Positions 58,281 through 64,000 of a DNA stretch of 64,000 nucleotides are shown here, in pieces (position 1 is the first letter of the stretch; each line of letters opens with the position of its first letter). The DNA lies in NCBI GenBank assembly GCA_027563935.2, contig CM050446.2:32119501-32183500 (forward strand), written 5' to 3'. A program made the translations under genes and the position numbers. This DNA comes from Costus lasius (lineage: Eukaryota; Streptophyta; Magnoliopsida; Zingiberales; Costaceae). Under the pieces are notes generated by a model. That model did not search any database. It worked only from the letters and a program-made list of their open reading frames with translations, and was not told the DNA's origin.

Positions 58281-59550
58281 ATGGAGGTGGTGCTGGCCAT
58301 CATGGTCATGATCAAACCCATGCACTCACTGAAGAACGCTTTTTTTGGCGCACGCTTAGATGAGACACAGCTCGAATCGTGCGACATTGTGGCATTTGTC
58401 AATCCACTAAGACTCCTAGACCAAATACTGGAAAATACATACCTCTCCCTGTCCCTCATAAACCATGGGAAGATATTAGCATGGATTTTATACTTGGGCT
58501 TCCCCGAACTGTTGCTAGATTCGACCCCATCTTCGTAGTCGTAGACAGGTTCTCGAAGATGGCCCATTTCCTACCATGTTCCAAGACATCTGATGCTTCT
58601 CATATTGCGAAGCTCTTTGTTAAGGAAATTGTGCGCTTACATGGCCTCCCTAAAACCATCTTTTCTGATAGGGATACTAGATTTGTCAGCTACTTTTGGA
58701 AAATCCTGTGGAAACTTCTTGGGACAAAGCTAAAATTCTCTTCTGCCTATCATCCTCAAACGGATGGACAGACGGAGGTTGTTAATAGGAGTCTGGGGAA
58801 TTTACTAAGATGTCTGGTAAGTGAACATCAAGATAGCTGGGTATCTATGTTACCAATTGCTGAATTTGCTTTTAACAGTGCAATCAATCGATCAACTGGA
58901 TTGAGCCCCTTTCAAGTAGTGCTAGGTTACCAACCTCGAAAGTCCCTTGACTTGACCCCCCTCACCACATCTAACCGAATTTCTGAATCAGCCTACTCCT
59001 TTGCACAACACATTTCAGAACTGCATAATGAAATTCGACAAAAGATCTTTTCGAGCAATAATGTATATCGTGCAACAGCTAACGTTCATTGTAGGCCACA
59101 TACGTTTGATGAGGGAGACAAAGTTAAGGTGAGATCTGAAAGGATGGGAGCCAAACAAAAGCTTGGAGCTAGGAGCAATGGCCCGTTCATAGTCAAGCAC
59201 AAGATTAGTGACAATGCTTATGTTCTTGACCTTCCTGAAGAATGGGGTATAAGCAAGACTTTCAACATTCAAGACTTACAGCCGTATCATGAACCCCTAC
59301 AAGAAGAAGTACCATCAGCAGGTCATTTCCCAATCGAAAGTTCACAAGAAGTGGTAGTAGAAATTCTCGAAGAACAACTTGTAATATCTCCTCAAGGTAC
59401 AAAAAAATGCTACTTAGTCTGATGGAAAGGCAAAAATGCATATGATGACACCTAGATATCTGAGGAAGAATTAGCAGAGACCTCACCTGACTTGCTTCAC
59501 GAGTATCAACAACATTCTCCAAAGGAGAATTTTTCTCACCCCAGGAGAAT
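58281..59550 (+). CDS. Element D integrase with chromodomain-like tail
   Basis: Zinc-finger end RHCGICQSTKTPRP; catalytic core with Asp in DISMDFILGLP, Asp in IFSDRDTRF and Glu in DGQTEVVNRSL; then FNSAINRSTGLSPFQVV and the C-terminal GPFIVKHKISDNAYVLDLP. Open from about 58380 to a TGA at 59420. Beyond it the sequence reads WKGKN, a TAG where Trp is usual, then ISEEELAETSPDLLHEYQ, a chromodomain-like tail. The polypurine stretch AGGAGAAT precedes the 3' LTR. Confidence 0.88.
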
Positions 59551-60726
59551 TGATGGGGATCAAAACAGAGTCCCAAGAAGGTCTCGTCGAGCTCGAAAGC
59601 CACCTGATCGGTATCTTGGGTTTTAAGGAATTATATAAAATAATTGGGCTCAAATAAGCCACTAAAGAGGCCTTAATAAGACCAATGGACCTTCATTAGG
59701 CCTTAATTGGGCCTATTTCTATTTTATTTTGACCAAAGTCAAGATCAGCCCAAGAAGTCTTCAATTTCATCCTCAAGCAACTACATTCAAGGAACCTAAG
59801 CGTCATTAAACCAAGTCTATCTCTTGGACGCAAGAAATGAAGAGTTTGGATGAACCTTGATTAACGTGGACTAGGTTCAATGGATAGGCTTCAATTTCAT
59901 CCTCCAGCAACTACATTCAAGGAACCTAAGCGTCATTAAACCAAGTCTATCTCTTGGACGCAAGAAATGAAGAGTTTGGATGAACCTTGATTAACGTGGA
60001 CTAGGTTCAATGGATAGGTGTCAACGCTATCTCCCCAACACTTGGTACAAGAAGCATTAACTCAGGTTCATCTCCTCAACACTGGATACGAGAAGCCCCA
60101 AATTAACTTTCCATTAAAGTGCACAAGATTCAAAGAGTTACCATATTATTTTAATGTAAACTTGAGCGCTATATAAAGGGCGCTCCTCCTTTGTAATAGG
60201 GACCTTTTTTTTGAAATCAACCAATTAAGCAAGTTTGAAAACATGAGTTGTGTTTTAGTTTGAGAACAAGTTTCTTCTCTTCTCTTCTCCTCTCTCCTTA
60301 TCTCTTCTCTTCCCCAATACCTCCAACGTTGGTCCACTGCTGCGCCTACGATTCCTGCTTCAATCAAGCTCTCCAGCTGACGACCGGCACACAAACTCAT
60401 CATCCGCCTAGTTCTCTTCAAAACCCACAGACGAACAAGGAAGAAAGACTAGCACCGCGCTTGTGCTTCCGACGACGCATCCGGCCATCTGATCCTCTTC
60501 AAACTTCACTCCCCACAAGAAGCCGATCTACGCAGAACTAATGGAACATTGCTCAAAGTTCAAGTGGGCGAGTGGCCCTCCATCCCAAGTGAGTAACGTT
60601 TAGCTTTGTTGATTTCTTGTTGCTTTCGAAGATTTGAATCGGATTTGTCTCTCTACTTCCCTCTTTCTTTTACTTAATTCCTCTAATTAAAACCTTTCCC
60701 ATCCAAAACCAAGAACCGCCGCATCA
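59551..60726 (+). repeat. Element D 3' LTR, full length (1176 bp)
   Basis: Complete LTR, TGATGGGG to CGCATCA. The 130-bp tandem duplication is also here (59759-59888 and 59889-60018). TATA box TATATAAAG at 60170. Ends at the ACGGT flank, after which A integrase resumes. Confidence 0.92.
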
Positions 60727-60731
60727 ACGGT

Positions 60732-61561
60732 ATATTCTAGTTGTCGTCGATTACGTGTCAAAATGGGTTGAGGCATCCGCCGAAGCTACTAATGACTCTA
60801 GAGTCGTTATGAAGTTTATGAAGCGGACTATTTTCCCTCGATTTGGAGTTCCACGTGTTTTGATCAGTGATGGCGGCTCCCACTTTATTGAGCAGAGGTT
60901 TGGAGCACTTTTGAAAAGTACAGTGTCAAGCATAAAATTGTCACGCCCTATCATCCTCAGACTAGTGGTCAGGTGGAGGTCTCTAACAGAGAAAACGGTA
61001 TCGAGATCACAGATAGATTGGGCAATAAAATTATTTGATGCTTTATGGGCCTACAGGACCACATTCAAGACACCCCTCGGTATGTCTCCTTTCCAAATTA
61101 TCTTTGGAAAATCATGCCACTTACCTGTTGAACTTGAGCACAGGGCGTATTGGGCTATCAAGCAAATCAACTATGATTTCAAAAGCGTCAGTGAAAGGAG
61201 AAAATTGCAACTTGACGAGTTGGAAGAGATACGCCTTTTTGCCTATGAGAATGCCAAGATCTATAAAACACGTACTAAGTATTGGCATGACAAGCGCATA
61301 GTGAAGAAAGAATTTCGTGAAGGGGACAAAGTGCATCTCTTTAATTCGAGATTTCGGCTATTTCCAGGGAAGTTACGCACGAGGTGGTCTGTGCCTATCA
61401 TAGTTCAACATGTTCAACCGTATGGCGCAATCACGATTTGGGCCGAACGCACAGGAAGTTTCACAGTCAACGGGCACCGCCTCAAGCACTATTTTGAAGA
61501 TGAGAAGGTCAAAAAAGGGGAAGTCATAGCCCTTTCAGACCCCGTAAGTTTGGCAATCTGA
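60732..61561 (+). CDS. Element A integrase, C-terminal part
   Basis: The catalytic core resumes as [19 protein letters not shown], second Asp in [11 protein letters not shown]; the Glu region is damaged ([20 protein letters not shown] in the present frame, a shifted form of the usual sequence). Then [76 protein letters not shown] and [12 protein letters not shown]. Two frame slips appear around 60900-61000 that cancel each other. Confidence 0.88.
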
Positions 61562-61799
61562 ACTCTTTTGGTCGAGCTACCGACCTTAAACTAGCGCTCT
61601 TGGGAGGCAACCGAAGTTTTCCCCTTTTCTCAATTTGTGTTTGGATTTTAGTTTATTATTCACAAGAACTTCCATTTTCTTGCTTTATTTGTTTCTTTTT
61701 GAGGATTTTGCTTTCGAATTATACTGATGGGAGGCCTATTTTATGATGCAGGCGTGCTGGGTGAACAGGTAATTTAAATTAGAATTTTTCTACAACACA

Positions 61800-62050
61800 G
61801 TGCACTTCACAGCCAGGTTAACCCCAGTGGGTTCACTCGTGAAGCATTCTGTGCCTGAGTCTTTAAACTGCTCTCCAAAGAATTTCACAGCCTGGTGAAC
61901 CCGGCGGGGTTCACCTGTAATTCTGACCACAAGGAGCATCCAGCACACTTCACAACTTGGTAAACCCCAGTGGGTTCACCTGTATTTCTGATGACTGATG
62001 TTTCCACCAGAGAGTTTCACTGCCAGGTGAACCCTAGCGGGTTCACCCAT
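61800..62050 (+). repeat. Element A internal palindrome array (4 copies)
   Basis: Copies of GGTGAACCCC/GGGGTTCACC type at about 61815, 61891, 61958 and 62024, period about 65-75 bp, each preceded by TTTCACAGCC or a similar word. Same place (between pol and ORF3) as in element B. Confidence 0.88.
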
Positions 62051-62072
62051 ATTTCTGATCGCTTCTCGCCCG

Positions 62073-62080
62073 TATTTAAG
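62073..62080 (+). promoter_or_regulatory. Candidate internal TATA box upstream of ORF3
   Basis: TATTTAAG, 26 bp after the palindrome array and about 280 bp before the ORF3 start. It resembles a plant TATA box, followed by a GC-rich, CT-rich leader. In B the matching site reads GAACTTAG, no longer TATA-like. Function is inference. Confidence 0.35.
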
Positions 62081-62355
62081 ACCCCGCACGGTCAGGGCTT
62101 CCGCCAAACCCGTGCGCCGCCTCCCCCAGCCTCTCGAAGTCGTCTTGCTCGTGTCGCCTTTGCTTGCTCAACGTTTCTGGCAGATCTCGATTTCCGTGCC
62201 ATGAGATTCCAACCAAGTTCGAAGAAGATTCATCTCTGCCCCCATCGGATTTTCGATTTTCTTCCCTTCTTCGTCACGTTCTTTCCGCCGATGGCATTAC
62301 TTCGTCGCCACCACCAGTCTTCACTCGTGTTTTCCACCCAGATTTCTCTGTACCA

Positions 62356-63800
62356 ATGGCTCCAAAAACAAAGGCTCTAGCTTCTAAATGCACTGCGCCG
62401 CTAGTCTTCTCAAACTCCTCTACTACGGACGACGACTATGTGTCGTTGCCTCCGTCTCATCCGCTACCGCCATCTGCACCAGGAGCTTCATCTTCTCAGC
62501 ACAGGCACGTACTAGCCTACCGACCACAACCCTACGTCTCCCACCAAACGATTTCGGAATCATCTTCTGGAATGCTGGCCAAGAAGAACAGTACCTTATA
62601 TTGCGTCAGCGCCGAATGGTGAATACACGATACCTCGACAGAGGAACTTCGAACCTACTGGGACTTGCAGATGATGTCGATCTCATGTATGCAGCCGTGG
62701 GTTGGGAGCAGTTTCAGCAACTCTTTTCCCCAACCTATGTCAGTATTACACTAGAATTCCTTAGCTCGCTTGAAGTAAAGGCTGATCCTATACTTGAGGA
62801 TGATCCTGGCCGCCTCACCTTCCTTCTGGGAAATGCTGAGCATACTCTTACCCTTGCCCAGTTACGAGGCATTTACAGTTTTCCATCTTAGAGCTCACGC
62901 AAGGTCCCGAGTGAATACAGTAAACAAGGCTTTTGGGGCACGATTACGAACAAACACATCTATTCCGCTCGTGTCGTCCGTGCTTCCAGTATTTGCAACC
63001 CAGCCATCAGATATGTTCACCGTGTATTGGCCCATACGGTATTCGGCCGTGGAGAGAGCGACAGCATGGTAAGGCAAACTAAGTTATTCTATCTTTGGTG
63101 TATGTTGCATAGCTTTCGGGTGGATTCTAGATACTACCTTGCCAAACAATTCAGCCGTGTGGCCCGTTCGATGAAAGGGGCAATTATGATCGGTGGACTC
63201 ATCACACCCTTGGCAGTCTCTTTGGGCGTCATTCCTTACGGCACCTTGGAAGCCACTGGAAACAATAAGCTCGAGATCAAGTCTTGCGTCGTCATGAAAC
63301 TAATCATCCGTAAGGGAGACTCCTATTACATGACCTTCAAGTGGAGCTAGTTCGCCCTTCCTTTGCCCAACCCAGAGCGCACCACTGTTCGAGTGCGGGC
63401 CAATTAGCGTATCCAGTTGATACCGCTCCACCAGCCCTGGCGCTTTCCATTTTGGTGGTTCCTCTGACTCCATGATATCTATATTGCAGGAAATTAGGAA
63501 GGAACAACTCCACTAGCGGGAAGTAATTGATTATATGGATACCACTATCACCTACATCCAGCAGGATCAGTCTTCTCGTTGGGAGTCTATAGAGGCCGGT
63601 ATACAGCGGCAACATAAGATGATGGGGTCCGTGTAGGAAAAGCTATCAGCGATGGATGAGCGGCTCTCCTTCCTATCAGAGGAAAACATGGCACGCATGG
63701 TCATCTCTTCGGACGAGGAGGCCGAGCCCGACTACAGCTCACACGGCAAGGGCAAGAGCTCACGAGGCTCTGGCTCTCGATCGTGCAGAAGGAAGTAGCT
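62356..63800 (+). pseudogene. Element A ORF3 (post-integrase protein, ATHILA ORF-1-like domain)
   Basis: Starts MAPKTKALASKCTA after the palindrome array. The N-terminus is Ser/Pro-rich. After a frame slip near 62600 come NTRYLDRGTSNLLGLADDVD, MYAAVGWEQFQQLFSPTY, TLEFLSSLEVKADPI and HTLTLAQLRGIYSFP; a further slip near 62890 leads to KHIYSARVVRASSICNPAI, HRVLAHTVFGRGESDSMVRQ, LFYLWCMLHSFRVDSRYYLA and IGGLITPLAVSLGVIP. The C-terminal part has further stops (about 63348, 63405, 63512) but includes a coiled-coil-like stretch and a Ser/Gly/Lys/Arg-rich tail ending at 63798. It occupies the place of the env-like gene of Athila elements, but I see no convincing signal peptide or membrane segment; the sequence fits the ATHILA ORF-1 family better. 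Function unknown. Confidence 0.75.
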
Positions 63801-64000
63801 TCCCCGCGCACCTGCATCGCCACCTGCTCCTCTCACATCCATGACACCGCATAGAGGACTATGCGATTTTAAGAGTGGGGTGAGCTGTCTCTATGCTAGT
63901 TTCTTCTTTTTGTTCCCATGTGGCTATTTGACTTTGTTTGTTTGACTTGATGTATTTGGATCTGCTACTTTGCTATGATGGATGGTATTTCGCATTGTAT
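63801..64000 (+). other. Element A 3' region after ORF3
   Basis: No gene. The end (CATGTGGCTATTTGACT at 63917) matches B just after its deletion point at 47293, so it is the start of the shared 3' non-coding region that should lead to A's 3' LTR outside the window. Confidence 0.7.

Larger units (their letters stand above)
54239..60726 (+). mobile_element. Element D: chromovirus nested in element A integrase
   Basis: LTR ends TGATGGGG and CCGCATCA. Left TSD ACAGT (54234-54238), right ACGGT (60727-60731), one change. Gag, zinc knuckle, protease, RT/RNase H and integrase with a chromodomain-like tail read on the plus strand. The 5' LTR is cut short and the primer site and gag start are missing. 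The two LTRs differ at about a dozen positions over 930 bp by eye, so this is one of the younger insertions. Confidence 0.92.
27998..64000 (+). mobile_element. Element A: Athila-like Ty3/gypsy retrotransposon, 3' LTR beyond window
   Basis: The outer element of the nest. Its 5' LTR, tRNA-Asp-type primer site and first gag codons lie at 27998-29775. Gag resumes at 49813 after element B, followed by protease, RT, RNase H and integrase. The integrase is split by element D (54239-60726) and resumes at 60732. A palindrome array and ORF3 follow to the window edge. Left flank AAGAT (27993-27997) is the predicted TSD. Removing B and D leaves about 9.5 kb in view. The FMDDFSMYG catalytic box, the DLGA protease site and the primer site all point to the Athila/Tat side of Ty3/gypsy. 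Confidence 0.9.

Noticed and set aside
62164..62355. In-frame sequence upstream of A ORF3 start
   Set aside because: Open but not similar to B in this stretch; the conserved start is MAPKTKA/MPPRTKA, so the upstream part is treated as leader.

Overview
This window is a repeat-filled stretch of a flowering-plant nuclear genome, most likely pericentromeric or otherwise heterochromatic. Evidence for a plant: spliced introns, Ty3/gypsy chromoviruses, Athila-like gypsy elements with a tRNA-Asp-type primer site, Ty1/copia elements with a tRNA-Met primer site, and a Ulp1/DUF1985-type gene of the sort carried by plant transposons. I cannot name the species. I see no intact host gene and no RNA gene.

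Layout. (1) 1-5049, minus strand: a multi-exon Ulp1-like protease gene running off the left edge, with two introns filled by GTTATAC minisatellites in opposite orientations. (2) 5350-6323 and 9962-10389: old unassigned sequence split by element E1 (6329-9956), a 3.6-kb non-autonomous LTR element on the minus strand. (3) E2 (10395-18054): a minus-strand chromodomain gypsy element with gag-pol and a truncated 5' LTR. (4) 18060-21560: AT-rich tandem repeats interrupted by a solo copia LTR (19026-20553). (5) 21570-27640: a decayed plus-strand copia element (F) and poorly classified LTR-like repeats. (6) 27644-64000: a large nest. Element A (Athila-like, plus strand, from 27998 to beyond the right edge) is split in gag by a related element B (29776-49812). 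B is split by a solo LTR (33644-35438) and by copia element G (37194-46498, minus strand). G's 3' LTR is itself split by another solo LTR (37838-39472). A's integrase is split by chromovirus D (54239-60726, plus strand).

Eight insertions have readable 5-bp target-site duplications (TSDs), given with each element, so the boundaries and insertion order are well supported: copia LTR fragment, then A, then B and D, then G, then the solo LTR in G. All coding regions are elements' own gag/pol genes, plus a post-integrase ORF (ORF3) in A and B. Most are broken, and many stops fit C-to-T or G-to-A changes, as expected for methylated silent transposons.

The most unusual feature is an array of short palindromes (GGTGAACCCC / GGGGTTCACC) present both in the LTRs of A and B and again inside each element just upstream of ORF3. 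It may be a duplicated regulatory or RNA-structural module.
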